Shown: piece by piece, positions 1-8,599 of the stretch
Position numbering within the stretch: the first letter of the stretch is position 1
Layout: every line of letters begins with the position of its first letter
Assembly (NCBI RefSeq): GCF_003002895.1
Contig: NZ_PVTI01000010.1
Location: 52,642-116,641, forward strand
Reading direction: 5' to 3'
DNA: 64,000 nucleotides
Source of the DNA: Knoellia remsis
Lineage (GTDB): Bacteria; Actinomycetota; Actinomycetes; Actinomycetales; Dermatophilaceae
The notes under the pieces: model-generated
The model's input: the letters and a program-made list of their open reading frames with translations, nothing else
Databases searched by the model: none
What the model was told of the DNA's origin: nothing
Made by a program: the position numbers and the translations under genes

Positions 1-65
1 CGCAGGCCGGCCCGCAGCTGCGGGTCCACCGTCATTCGATGTTCTCAACCAGCAAGGACTGCTCC

Positions 66-164
66 ATGGGTTCCGTGATCAAGAAGCGCCGCAAGCGCAT
101 GGCGAAGAAGAAGCACCGCAAGCTGCTCCGCAAGACCCGCCACCAGCGTCGCAACAAGAAGTGA
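66..164 (+). CDS. Small basic ribosomal protein bS22 (AURKAIP1/COX24 domain), 32 aa
   Basis: A 32-residue, extremely basic protein starting [20 protein letters not shown] and ending in RRNKK. It nearly matches the actinobacterial 30S protein bS22 (Rv0500B in M. tuberculosis), which binds rRNA near the decoding region of the small subunit. The start is ATG at 66, with a weak AGGA about ten bases upstream. Nearly half the residues are Lys or Arg, as expected for an rRNA-embedded peptide. It is followed by the epimerase gene, as in mycobacteria. The gene is too short for most ORF finders and is easily missed. Confidence rests on the near-identical family sequence. Confidence 0.95.
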   Translation: MGSVIKKRRKRMAKKKHRKLLRKTRHQRRNKK

Positions 165-249
165 CGCCGCGCTGACGCGCTGATGACCGCGACTCTCACC
201 TTCGGGTGTGGGTCGCGTTCGTCTTTCCGGTATGCCGTTCGCTCGCCCA

Positions 250-335
250 CCGAGGGAGCGGAACCTTGCCTCGGGTGCAACTTCGGAAGTCGCATCCGAC
301 GCAAGGTTCCCTCATGGGGCGGGAAAGTTGGGGTG
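250..335. repeat. Interspersed inverted-repeat element, copy 1
   Basis: Non-coding gap between bS22 and the epimerase. A 10-bp inverted repeat (260-269 with 301-310) encloses a smaller hairpin. It is followed by a 29-nt block, 302-330, which recurs with one mismatch at 31283-31311, some 31 kb away. No T-tract follows, so this is not a textbook terminator. The octamer GTATGCCG also occurs just upstream at 230-237. Confidence 0.6.
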
Positions 336-406
336 ACCGCTGTCGCCAAGCGGTGACCGGAGCACCCGGGGCGAAGTAGGGTCGGGGCGTTGGAGGCAGT
401 CGCAAC

Positions 407-1465
407 GTGAGGGAGGCCCGGGTGGGTCAGGTCGTGCTCGTGACGGGGGTGTCCCGCTACCTCGGCGGGGTGCTCGCTCGACGGCTCGCCGCCAGTCCGG
501 ACGTGGAGCGGGTCATCGGGGTCGACGTCATCCCGCCGCCGCGCGACCTCGGCGAGGCCGAGTTCATCCGCGCCGACATCCGCAACCCGATGATCGGCAA
601 GGTCATCGCCCAGGGCGACGTCGACACCGTCGTGCACGCGAACGTCATTGCCACTCCCACCTTCGCCGGCGGACGCACGCCGCAGAAGGAGATCAACGTC
701 ATCGGCACGATGCAGCTGCTCGCGGCGTGCCAGAAGTCCGAGACGGTCCGGCGGCTCGTCGTGAAGTCGACCGCCGCGGTCTACGGCTCGACCCCGCGTG
801 ACCCGGCGATGTTCACCGAGGAGATGACGGCCAAGCGGCTGCCGGCGTCCGGCTTCGGCAAGGACTCGATCGAGGTCGAAGGCTATGTGCGCGGTTTCGC
901 TCGACGCCGGCCCGACATCGACATCCTCACGCTGCGCTTCGCGAACATCATCGGGCCGCGGATCCGCACCTCGATCACGGACTACTTCAACCTCCCTGTC
1001 ATCCCGGTGCCGCTCGGGCACGACGCGCGGATGCAGTTCGTCCACGAGGAGGACGCGATCAGTGCGCTCCTGCGCGGCGTCACCGGCGGAGCGGACGGCG
1101 TCGTCAACGTCGCGGGTGACGGCGTGCTCACCGTCATGCAGGCCGCCGCGATCGTGCGGCGACCGTTCGTCATGGTGCCGATGGCGGCGGCCGGGCCGAT
1201 CGCGCAGATGGGCAAGCGGCTCGGGCTCGTCGACTTCAGTGCCGACCAGATGTCATTCCTCGCCTTCGGCCGCGGCATGGACACGACGGCGATGCGCGAG
1301 GTGCTCGGCTTCAGCCCGACGTACTCGACGCGCGCGGCGTTCGAGGACTTCGCCCGGACGGTGAGCCCGGTCGTGCCGTCACTCGATGCGGTGACCGGGG
1401 CCGTGGGCGGCGTCGTGGGGACGGCGCAGCAACTCGTCGGGCGTGCAACGAAGGGGGTTCGCTGA
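407..1465 (+). CDS. NAD-dependent epimerase/dehydratase-like protein (GalE2/Rv0501 type)
   Basis: Extended short-chain dehydrogenase fold of 352 aa. The N-terminal nucleotide-binding stretch is VVLVTGVSRYLGG, followed by DVDTVVHAN and STAAVYGS strands typical of sugar-nucleotide epimerases. The usual catalytic YxxxK is not visible: the aligned region reads SGFGKDSIE, with Ser where Tyr should be, and the M. tuberculosis homologue as I recall it also lacks it. It may therefore bind a nucleotide sugar without epimerase chemistry. GTG at 407 has GGAGG at 392-396; GTG at 422 with GGGAGG just upstream is an alternative start. The stop overlaps the next gene's ATG (TGATG), so the two are probably translationally coupled. 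Confidence 0.85.
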   Translation: MREARVGQVVLVTGVSRYLGGVLARRLAASPDVERVIGVDVIPPPRDLGEAEFIRADIRNPMIGKVIAQGDVDTVVHANVIATPTFAGGRTPQKEINVIGTMQLLAACQKSETVRRLVVKSTAAVYGSTPRDPAMFTEEMTAKRLPASGFGKDSIEVEGYVRGFARRRPDIDILTLRFANIIGPRIRTSITDYFNLPVIPVPLGHDARMQFVHEEDAISALLRGVTGGADGVVNVAGDGVLTVMQAAAIVRRPFVMVPMAAAGPIAQMGKRLGLVDFSADQMSFLAFGRGMDTTAMREVLGFSPTYSTRAAFEDFARTVSPVVPSLDAVTGAVGGVVGTAQQLVGRATKGVR

Positions 1466-3075
1466 TGGCGACAAAGAACACGGCCGCGAAGTCGTCGACG
1501 ACGAAGAAGGCGACGACGAAGGCGACCGCGAAGAAGGCGACTCCGAAGAAGCCGACCGCGAAGAAGCCGATGACGAAGGCGACCGCGAAGACGGCGACGA
1601 CGAAGGCGACCGCGAAGAAGACGGCCGCCAGGAAGACGACGCCGAAGAAGGCTGCTCCGAAGCCGGACGCCACCCGCCGCAACGCCCCGGCCAAGAAGGA
1701 CCCGACGGGCCGCCCGTCCTCGGTCGCGGCGGGTGCCGCTCGCGCGTCCGGTGAGCGGGCTCGTCGTCGCGCCACGCCCCTCCTGACCGCTGCGGTGGAG
1801 TCGGCGGCGACGAGCTCGGCACAGGCGACGCCACCGGCACCTGCCACCTCGTCGACGACCTCCTCGACGGCAGCCACGAAGGCGGCCACCGCGGCGGTGA
1901 AGGCCGGCGCCCCCGGCAAGACCTCCGCGACGACGACGGCTCCGGCCGGCGGACGCGGAGCGCACCGCCCCCGACCCAACCCCCGCTCCGAGGCGTCGTC
2001 GAAGGCGACCCGGCAGGCCGGCATACGACCGCAGAGCCCGCGGGCGAAGCGCAAGGCGGACGAGGCGGCCCGACGGCACCTGCGGGTCGCGCCGCCGCCC
2101 GCGCCCACCCCGCCGGCGCCGGACCCCACGGCGACCCAGACCGACATGGCCCTGCCCGTGCCCGGCATCGAGGAGCTGCTGTCGGCCTCGATCGCGGCGA
2201 TGCGGATGGCCGCCCAGGGAGCGGGGTTCTCGCCCGAGGAGGTCGAGCGCCGGATCGCGGCGACGCTGGCGTTCATCCGCCGCCGCATCGAGGGCGACTA
2301 CTCGGTCGACGAGTTCGGCTACGACGAGCATTTCGCCGAGAACGTCATCTTCCCGCTGTTGCGGCCGCTCTACCGGAAGTGGTTCCGGGTCGAGGTGCGC
2401 GGGCTGGAGAACATCCCCGACGAGGGTGGCGCCCTCATCGTCAGCAACCACTCGGGCACCATCGCCATCGACTCGCTCATGGTGGCGCAAGCCATCCACG
2501 ACGAACACCCGAAGCACCGGGTGATGCGCGCGCTCGGCGCCGACCTCGTCTTCCAGACGCCGTTCGTCGGGGCGTTCGCGCGGCGCGGCGGCTCGACGCT
2601 GGCCACGAACGCCGACGTCGACCGGCTCTTCGCCCAGGGCGAGCTCGTCGGCGTCTTCCCAGAGGGGTTCAAGGGCGTCGGCAAGCCGTTCAAGGAGCGC
2701 TACAAGCTGCAGCGGTTCGGTCGCGGTGGCTTTGTGTCGGCGGCCCTCAAGGCCGGGGTGCCGATCATCCCGACGTCGGTCGTCGGCGCGGAGGAGATCG
2801 CGCCGATGATCGGCAACATGAAGACGGTGGCGCGGCTGTTGGGCGTGCCGTATGCGCCCATCACGCCCACCTTCCCGCTGCTCGGGCCGCTGGGGCTCAT
2901 CCCGCTGCCGAGCAAGTGGATCATCGAGTTCGGTGCGCCGATCGAGACAGCGTCGCACGGCGAGGGCGCGTCGGAGGACCCGATGCTCGTCTTCGACCTC
3001 ACCGACCAGGTGCGCGAGACGATCCAGCAGACGTTGTACTCGCTGCTCATGCAGCGTCGCTCGGTCTTCTTCTGA
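1465..3075 (+). CDS. PlsC-like acyltransferase with Lys/Ala-rich histone-H1-like N-terminal tail
   Basis: 536 aa in two parts. Residues 1 to about 75 are repeats of the type TKATAKKA, almost only Lys, Ala and Thr, resembling bacterial histone-H1/HupB tails. A Pro/Ala-rich linker runs to about residue 225. The C-terminal ~300 residues form a lysophospholipid acyltransferase domain: NHSGTIAID near residue 328 (the His/Asp catalytic motif) and VFPEGFKG near 397. The Rv0502 homologue has the same catalytic motifs. It probably transfers an acyl chain to a lysophospholipid or diacylglycerol-like acceptor at the membrane. The tail could bind DNA, RNA or acidic lipid head groups; nothing in the sequence decides between these. 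It is coupled to the epimerase gene. Confidence 0.85.
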   Translation: MATKNTAAKSSTTKKATTKATAKKATPKKPTAKKPMTKATAKTATTKATAKKTAARKTTPKKAAPKPDATRRNAPAKKDPTGRPSSVAAGAARASGERARRRATPLLTAAVESAATSSAQATPPAPATSSTTSSTAATKAATAAVKAGAPGKTSATTTAPAGGRGAHRPRPNPRSEASSKATRQAGIRPQSPRAKRKADEAARRHLRVAPPPAPTPPAPDPTATQTDMALPVPGIEELLSASIAAMRMAAQGAGFSPEEVERRIAATLAFIRRRIEGDYSVDEFGYDEHFAENVIFPLLRPLYRKWFRVEVRGLENIPDEGGALIVSNHSGTIAIDSLMVAQAIHDEHPKHRVMRALGADLVFQTPFVGAFARRGGSTLATNADVDRLFAQGELVGVFPEGFKGVGKPFKERYKLQRFGRGGFVSAALKAGVPIIPTSVVGAEEIAPMIGNMKTVARLLGVPYAPITPTFPLLGPLGLIPLPSKWIIEFGAPIETASHGEGASEDPMLVFDLTDQVRETIQQTLYSLLMQRRSVFF

Positions 3076-3085
3076 GGTGCTGCGT

Positions 3086-3412
3086 ATGCCGTCCGCTCCC
3101 GACCCGCTGTCGCCGGCCTCCGCAGGCGCGTCGCCGACACGGCCGCTCGGGTCGCCGCCGGAGGAGGGCGAGCCCCGGGTGACGCTCATCGGGAAACCGG
3201 GCTGCCACCTGTGTGACAACGCGCGCGCGGTCATCGCGGCGGTGACGGCGGAGCTGGGGGAGTCGTTCACAGAGGTCTCGATCCTCGACCACCAGGACCT
3301 CAGGGAGCGCTACGCCGAGGAGATCCCGGTCACACTCGTCGACGGCCGCCAGCACGACTACTGGCGCGTCGACGCCGACCGCCTCCGCGCGGCCCTGCGT
3401 CGACCGAACTGA
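3086..3412 (+). CDS. Glutaredoxin-like (DUF836 family) protein
   Basis: 108 aa, a single thioredoxin-fold domain with the redox motif C40-H-L-C43 in IGKPGCHLCDNA and the cis-Pro region EEIPVTLVDG. The first 30 residues are a Pro/Ala-rich leader. The start at 3086 falls within a GTATGCCG octamer; the reading frame is open further upstream, but this ATG gives the normal domain length and lies 10 bases after the acyltransferase stop. It is the positional counterpart of Rv0508. Partner proteins are unknown. Confidence 0.8.
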   Translation: MPSAPDPLSPASAGASPTRPLGSPPEEGEPRVTLIGKPGCHLCDNARAVIAAVTAELGESFTEVSILDHQDLRERYAEEIPVTLVDGRQHDYWRVDADRLRAALRRPN

Positions 3413-3824
3413 CCCGCGACGGCTCTCCGGAAGCGGAGGCGGAAGTCGGCGGGGCGTGACGGAGCGCTCGCGCGCGGCGTGGAGCCGAGCGTGGCGGGGG
3501 CGAGTTCGCACGGTGCCAACTCGCCCCTCTGGAGAGGTGCCTTTGCTCCCGCATACGGGAGCAAACAACGCCATTTGCTCCGGCATACGGGAGCAAACAA
3601 CGCCATTTGCTCCGAGGGGGTGGAGCAAAGGCACCTCTCGGGCGGGGGTTGGGTTCGAGGTGCCCGGGGAACGAGCCGAAGCATGACGCGCCCCCTTCCG
3701 TCCCGCGCTGCCGCCGCCGTCTCCGGCGCCGCCTTTGGTCGACCTCCCGGGGGAAGAAACGGGGAGCGCCGCGTGCTTGTACCAGATGCCGGTCAGGTGG
3801 GGGCCACAGCCCCCTCCTGCGACT
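3413..3824. repeat. Gene-free gap with nested hairpin repeat
   Basis: About 410 bases without a credible gene. An 18-bp perfect inverted repeat (3532-3549 with 3622-3639) encloses a 32-nt direct repeat whose GCTCC anchors fall at 3545, 3577 and 3609. Each of the first two units is itself a hairpin (8-9 bp stem, TTTGCTCC with GGAGCAAA) with the loop GCATAC or GGCATACG. The loop carries the core of the window-wide octamer. Short ORFs through the region only reflect the high GC content. The remainder, 3645-3824, shows nothing I can name. Confidence 0.65.
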
Positions 3825-3853
3825 TTGTGCATCGCTTCACAAGTGCGTACCCT
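3825..3853 (+). promoter_or_regulatory. Rex operator and promoter of rex-hemACDB
   Basis: TTGTGCATCGCTTCACAA at 3825-3842 is an 18-bp imperfect palindrome matching the known actinobacterial Rex operator (core TGTGAACGCGTTCACA; 11 of 16 positions). It overlaps a plausible promoter: -35 TTGTGC at 3825-3830, a 17-nt spacer, and -10 TACCCT at 3848-3853. Binding would block polymerase, giving autorepression that is lifted by NADH. Confidence 0.75.
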
Positions 3854-3895
3854 GAATCGAGCACCACCATCTCCAGACAAGGAGTCGAAGGCCAC

Positions 3896-4576
3896 GTGTC
3901 CGCCGACGTCGCAGCCCGCCGGGGAATCCCCGACGCGTCAGTGGCTCGACTTCCGGTGTACCTCCAGGCCCTCACCAGCCTCGCCGAACGCGGCATCACC
4001 AACGTCAGTTCCGAGGAGCTCGCCGCCGCCGCCGGTGTCAGCTCGGCCAAGCTCCGCAAGGACCTCTCGCACCTCGGCTCCTACGGCGTGCGTGGTGTCG
4101 GCTATGAGGTCGACCGCCTCGCCTTCGAGATCTCGACCGCTCTCGGGCTCACCCAGGACTGGCCCGTCGCGATCATCGGCATGGGCAACCTCGGCCGCGC
4201 GCTCGCGGCATACAGCGGCTTCGCCACGCGCGGGTTCAACGTCGTCGCCGTCCTCGACCACGACGAGAGCATCGTCGGCACCGTCGTCGCCGACCACGCG
4301 GTGCGACCCATGAGCGACCTCGACACCCTCGTGCGCGAGGACAAGCTCGCCATCGGCGTCATCGCCACCCCGGCCGACTCCGCGCAGGACGTCGCCGACC
4401 GTCTCGTCGCCGCCGGCGTCCGCTCGATCCTCAACTTCGCCCCCTGCGTCCTCGACGTCCCCGATGACGTCGTCGTGCGCAAGGTCGACATGTCCACCGA
4501 GCTGCAGATCCTCGCCTTCCACGAGCAGCGCCGCTCCGGCGAGCTCGACCTCACCGACGAGGAGGTGGCCCTGTGA
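3896..4576 (+). CDS. rex: Redox-sensing transcriptional repressor Rex
   Basis: 226 aa. The N-terminal winged helix is at about residues 10-75 (LPVYLQALTSLAERG, VSSAKLRKDLSHLGSYGVRG, with the recognition helix in LRKDLS). The C-terminal Rossmann domain contains AIIGMGNLGRALA, the NADH-binding glycine motif. Rex dimers bind operators when NADH/NAD+ is low and leave DNA when NADH builds up, so they couple oxygen limitation to respiratory genes. The start is GTG at 3896 with AAGGAG about 11 nt upstream, which gives the normal family length. The stop overlaps the hemA GTG (GTGA), giving the rex-hemA-hemC-hemD arrangement known from Streptomyces. Confidence 0.95.
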   Translation: MSADVAARRGIPDASVARLPVYLQALTSLAERGITNVSSEELAAAAGVSSAKLRKDLSHLGSYGVRGVGYEVDRLAFEISTALGLTQDWPVAIIGMGNLGRALAAYSGFATRGFNVVAVLDHDESIVGTVVADHAVRPMSDLDTLVREDKLAIGVIATPADSAQDVADRLVAAGVRSILNFAPCVLDVPDDVVVRKVDMSTELQILAFHEQRRSGELDLTDEEVAL

Positions 4577-5919
4577 GCCTGCTCGTCCTCGGCCTCTCCC
4601 ACCACGGCGCGCCCATCGAGCTCCTCGAGGCCGCCGCGCTCGACGTGGCCGCCCGTGGCCGCCTCGAGGCGGCAGCCGTCGCCTCCGAGCACGTCGTCGA
4701 GTCCGTCGTCGTCTCCACGTGCAACCGCACCGAGGTGTATGCCGAGGGCCTCACCTTCCACGGAGCCCTCGCCGACGTCTCCGAGGCCCTCGCGTCCGCG
4801 ACGGGTGTGCCGCTCGCCGAGCTCCAGCCGCACCTCTACGTCCACTACGAGGACCGGGGCATTGCCCACGCGTTCAGCGTCGCCGCGGGTCTCGACTCGA
4901 TGGCCGTCGGCGAGGCCCAGATCCTCGGTCAGCTGCGCGAGTCGCTGAGCCGGGCCCAGCGTCGTGGCCATGTCGGTCCTGCGCTGAACACTCTTCTGCA
5001 GCAAGCACTTCGGGTCGGCAAGCGAGTCCACACCGAGACCGCGATCGACGACGTGAGCCGGTCCCTCGTCGGTGCCGGTCTCGGCGTCGCCACCGGGGTC
5101 GTCGGCCCCATCGAGAGTGCCCACGTCCTCGTCATCGGCGCCGGTGGGATGGGCGCCCTCGCGGCGACCACGGCCCACCAGGCCGGCGCCGCGAGCGTCA
5201 CCGTCGTCAACCGTGGCGCGGCCCGTGCCGAGCGTCTCGCCGAACGCGTCGCCGGCACCGCCCGCGCGTGGGACGAGCGCGTCGCCGCGCTCGCCGACGC
5301 CGACATCGTCATCTCGAGCACCGGCGCCACCGGCGTCGTCGTCACCGAGGCGGACGTCTCGTATGCCGCCCAGTCACGCGGCGGCCGTCCGCAGCTCTAC
5401 CTCGACCTCGCCCTCCCGCACGATGTCGACCTCGCCGTCGCGAACCTCGACGGCGTCACCCGCGTCGGGCTCGCCGAGCTGGGCGAGCTGCTCAGCACCG
5501 CAGGCGACCTGCCGCAGGTCGACGAGGCGCGCGACATCGTCACGGGCGAGGTCGCGGCATACCTCACCGAGCGCTCCAGCGAGGCCGTCGCGCCCACCGT
5601 GGCCGCCCTGCGCACCCGCGCGAAGGAGGTCGTCGACGACGAGATGGCCCGGCTCGAGCGCCGCACGCCGGGTCTCGCCGACGCCGACCGCGCCGAGGTC
5701 CAGCGCGCCGTCCACCGCATCGTCGAGAAGCTGCTCCACGCCCCGACCGTGCGGGTCAAGGAGATGGCCCAGGCGGGACAGGGCGGCAGCTACGCGAAGG
5801 CCCTGAGTGAGCTCTTCGACCTCGACCCGCGTGAGGTGCGCGTCGTGTCGACGCCGCCCGTCATCCCCGTCTCGACGCCGCCCGTCATCCCCGTCACCGA
5901 CGAGGAGGAGGGCCGATGA
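4573..5919 (+). CDS. hemA: Glutamyl-tRNA reductase
   Basis: 448 aa. First step of C5 haem synthesis: it reduces glutamyl-tRNA to glutamate-1-semialdehyde with NADPH. Visible are the catalytic Cys50 in STCNRTEVY, the NADPH-binding [12 protein letters not shown], and the C-terminal dimerisation helix region. The extreme C-terminus carries an exact duplication of eight residues, STPPVIPV twice, from a 24-nt tandem repeat at 5848-5895; it lies outside the catalytic domains. GTG overlaps the rex stop by 4 nt and the gene's own stop overlaps hemC (ATGA). Transcription is probably from the Rex-controlled promoter. Confidence 0.97.
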   Translation: MSLLVLGLSHHGAPIELLEAAALDVAARGRLEAAAVASEHVVESVVVSTCNRTEVYAEGLTFHGALADVSEALASATGVPLAELQPHLYVHYEDRGIAHAFSVAAGLDSMAVGEAQILGQLRESLSRAQRRGHVGPALNTLLQQALRVGKRVHTETAIDDVSRSLVGAGLGVATGVVGPIESAHVLVIGAGGMGALAATTAHQAGAASVTVVNRGAARAERLAERVAGTARAWDERVAALADADIVISSTGATGVVVTEADVSYAAQSRGGRPQLYLDLALPHDVDLAVANLDGVTRVGLAELGELLSTAGDLPQVDEARDIVTGEVAAYLTERSSEAVAPTVAALRTRAKEVVDDEMARLERRTPGLADADRAEVQRAVHRIVEKLLHAPTVRVKEMAQAGQGGSYAKALSELFDLDPREVRVVSTPPVIPVSTPPVIPVTDEEEGR

Positions 5920-6977
5920 GCGAGCGCACCCTCCGCCTCGGCACCCGCCGCTCCGCCCTCGCGACGACCCAGTCGACGTGGGTGGCCGACCGGCTCCGCG
6001 GGCTCGGCCACGACGTCGAGCTCGTCGAGATCACGACCGAGGGTGACCGCGACCGCACCACGCCGCTCGCGAGCCTCGGCGGCACCGGCGTCTTCGTCTC
6101 GGCTCTGCGCGAGGCCCTGCGCGTCGGCCGGGTCGACCTCGCCGTGCACTCCCTCAAGGACCTCCCCACGACCCCCGAGGACGACCTCGTCGTCGCGGCG
6201 ATCCCCTCTCGTGAGGACCCGCGCGACGCCCTCGTCGCCCGCGACGGCCTCACTCTCGGCGAGCTCCCGGCCGGCTCGACCGTGGGCACCGGCTCCCCGC
6301 GCCGCCGCGCCCAGCTCGAGGCGCTCGGGCTCGGCCTCGAGGTGCGCGACCTGCGCGGCAACGTCGACACCCGCCTCGGCAAGGTCACGGGCGGTGACCT
6401 CGACGCCGTCGTCCTCGCCCGCGCCGGACTGGCGCGTCTCGGCCGCACCGACGTCATCACCGAGGTCATCGACCCGCTCCAGATGCTGCCGGCCCCCGGG
6501 CAGGGCGCCCTCGCGGTCGAGGTCCTCGCCTCCGGCGACCCGACCGTCCGCGACGCCGTCGCCGCCCTCGACGACGCCGACACCCGCGCCTGCGTCACCG
6601 CCGAGCGGGCCGTGCTCGCCGAGCTCGAGGCCGGGTGCTCCGCGCCGATCGGAGCGCTCGCCGAGATCGTCCTCGGTGAGGACGGCGACGAGCTGTCGCT
6701 GCGCGCGGTCGTCGCCGCGACCGACGGCAGTGCCGACCTGCGCCGGTCCCTCACCGGTGACCCCGCCGACGCCGAGGCGCTCGGGCGCTCCCTTGCCCGG
6801 CTGCTCCTCGAGGACGGCGCCGCGGACCTCGCGCCCGACCTCGGCACTCCCGCGGGTGCGCCCGCAACAACCGTCGCAGGTGCGCCCGCGCGACAACCCA
6901 GCGGTGCCGGCATACCGGCCCCCACAGAACCTGCTGCCCAGACCGTCCCACCCAACGCCCCGGAGCGTGACCAGTGA
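5916..6977 (+). CDS. hemC: Hydroxymethylbilane synthase (porphobilinogen deaminase)
   Basis: 353 aa. Joins four porphobilinogen units into hydroxymethylbilane. Family blocks seen: [14 protein letters not shown] at the start, [20 protein letters not shown], and [11 protein letters not shown], in which Cys241 anchors the dipyrromethane cofactor. After about residue 310 there is a poorly conserved Pro/Ala/Thr tail of some 40 residues that includes a rare ATA isoleucine codon inside a CGGCATAC octamer. ATGA overlap with hemA and GTGA overlap with hemD show tight coupling. Confidence 0.97.
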   Translation: MSERTLRLGTRRSALATTQSTWVADRLRGLGHDVELVEITTEGDRDRTTPLASLGGTGVFVSALREALRVGRVDLAVHSLKDLPTTPEDDLVVAAIPSREDPRDALVARDGLTLGELPAGSTVGTGSPRRRAQLEALGLGLEVRDLRGNVDTRLGKVTGGDLDAVVLARAGLARLGRTDVITEVIDPLQMLPAPGQGALAVEVLASGDPTVRDAVAALDDADTRACVTAERAVLAELEAGCSAPIGALAEIVLGEDGDELSLRAVVAATDGSADLRRSLTGDPADAEALGRSLARLLLEDGAADLAPDLGTPAGAPATTVAGAPARQPSGAGIPAPTEPAAQTVPPNAPERDQ

Positions 6978-8599
6978 GCACCACCCGATCCACCACGACC
7001 CGCAACGCGTCGCGCACTCCCGCGCGCGTCGCCTTCGTCGGCGCAGGCCCCGGGGACGCCGGCCTGCTGACCGTGCGGGCCAGCGAGTACCTCGCCGAGG
7101 CCGACGCGGTCGTCATCGACCAGGTCGCCCGTGAGGACGTCGTCGCGCGCCACGCCAAGGAGGGTGTCGAGGTCGTCGACGCCGGGCACGGCGAGCACGG
7201 CCAGCGTCTCACCCACGCCTCGCGCGCCAAGCTCATCGTCAAGGCGGCCAAGGCCCACCCGCGCGGCCTCGTCGTCCGGCTCATGGACGGCGACCCGGCG
7301 ACGTTCAACGGGCTCGCCGAGGAGGCCGCCGCCTGCGTCAAGGCCGGCGTGCCCTTCGAGGTCGTGCCGGGCGTGAGCTCGGTCAGCGCCGTCCCGGCCT
7401 ACGCCGGTGTGCCGCTCACGACGACGAGCTCGCGCGGCATCCACGTCATCACTGCCGGCGAGAAGCTCAAGGACGTCGCCGTCGCCACCGACCCGACCGT
7501 CACCGTCGTCGTCCTCGGCCAGCCCGAGACCCTCGTCCCCGCCCTCGAGAACCTCCGCGACGCCGGCCGCGCCGGCGACACCCCCGTCGCGATCACCGAG
7601 CGGGGCACGACCGTCCAGCAGGTGACCGTCACGACGACCCTCGCCGAGGTCGCCAAGGCCGCGAAGTCGATGCAGTTCCCGGCCCTCGCCGTCGTCGGTG
7701 ACACGGTGAACCTGCGCGAGTCGCTGTCCTGGTTCGAGACCAAGCCGCTCTTCGGCTGGAACGTCCTCGTGCCCCGCACCAAGGACCAGTCCGGGCCGAT
7801 GGTGCGCCGGCTCGAGCGCTTCGGCGCCCGGGCCACGACCGTCCCGACGATCTCGGTCGAGCCGCCGCGCACCCCCCAGCAGATCGAGCGCGCCGTCAAG
7901 GGCCTCGTCACCGGCCGCTACGAGTGGGTCGGCTTCACGTCGGTCAACGCCGTCAAGGCGATCCGCGAGAAGTTCGAGGAGTTCGGCCTCGACGCCCGCT
8001 CGTTCGCCGGTCTCAAGGTCGCTGCCGTCGGCGGCGTCACCGCGGACGCGCTGCGGGCCTGGGGCATCAACCCCGACCTCGTGCCCGAGGGCGAGCAGTC
8101 CGCCCAGGGCCTGCTCGAGGAGTGGCCGCCCTTCGACGAGCTGCTCGACCCGATCAACCGGGTCTTCCTGCCGCGCGCCGACATCGCCACCGAGACGCTC
8201 GTCGCCGGCCTGCAGGAGATGGGCTGGGAGGTCGACGACGTCACCGCGTACCGCACCGTGCGCGCCGCCCCGCCGGCCGCCGAGATCCGCGACGCCATCA
8301 AGAGCGGCAGCTTCGACGCGGTCGTCTTCACGTCGAGCTCGACCGTGCGCAACCTCGTCGGCATCGCCGGCAAGCCGCACCCGTCGACCGTCATCGCGTG
8401 CATCGGCCCGGCCACGGCCAAGACCGCCGAGGAGTCCGGCCTGCGGGTCGACGTCCTTGCGCCGGAGCCGTCCTCGGACGAGCTCGTCGACGCCCTCGCC
8501 GACCACGGCCGGGCGCTCGCGCTCACCGCGGCCGAGGCCGGCGAGAGCGCCGTGCGCCCGAGCCAGAAGCGTCCGGCGGCCCGTCGGCGCGCGAAGTGA
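6974..8599 (+). CDS. hemD: Uroporphyrinogen-III methyltransferase / uroporphyrinogen-III synthase fusion
   Basis: 541 aa, two enzymes in one chain, as in other actinobacterial hem operons. Residues about 12-255 are a SUMT/CobA-type SAM methyltransferase ([40 protein letters not shown]). Residues about 258-520 are the HemD synthase ([36 protein letters not shown]), which cyclises hydroxymethylbilane with inversion of ring D. The methyltransferase part would feed sirohaem or cobalamin. The C-terminal 20 residues are basic. The start GTG overlaps the hemC stop, and the stop overlaps the hemB GTG. Confidence 0.95.
   Translation: MSTTRSTTTRNASRTPARVAFVGAGPGDAGLLTVRASEYLAEADAVVIDQVAREDVVARHAKEGVEVVDAGHGEHGQRLTHASRAKLIVKAAKAHPRGLVVRLMDGDPATFNGLAEEAAACVKAGVPFEVVPGVSSVSAVPAYAGVPLTTTSSRGIHVITAGEKLKDVAVATDPTVTVVVLGQPETLVPALENLRDAGRAGDTPVAITERGTTVQQVTVTTTLAEVAKAAKSMQFPALAVVGDTVNLRESLSWFETKPLFGWNVLVPRTKDQSGPMVRRLERFGARATTVPTISVEPPRTPQQIERAVKGLVTGRYEWVGFTSVNAVKAIREKFEEFGLDARSFAGLKVAAVGGVTADALRAWGINPDLVPEGEQSAQGLLEEWPPFDELLDPINRVFLPRADIATETLVAGLQEMGWEVDDVTAYRTVRAAPPAAEIRDAIKSGSFDAVVFTSSSTVRNLVGIAGKPHPSTVIACIGPATAKTAEESGLRVDVLAPEPSSDELVDALADHGRALALTAAEAGESAVRPSQKRPAARRRAK

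Noticed and set aside
1..65. Upstream gene fragment at the left edge
   Set aside because: The 65 bases before bS22 hold no convincing coding frame; probably promoter or leader.
3545..3613. CRISPR or tRNA-like array in the pre-rex gap
   Set aside because: Only three anchors, no unique spacers, and the hairpins do not fold as a tRNA.
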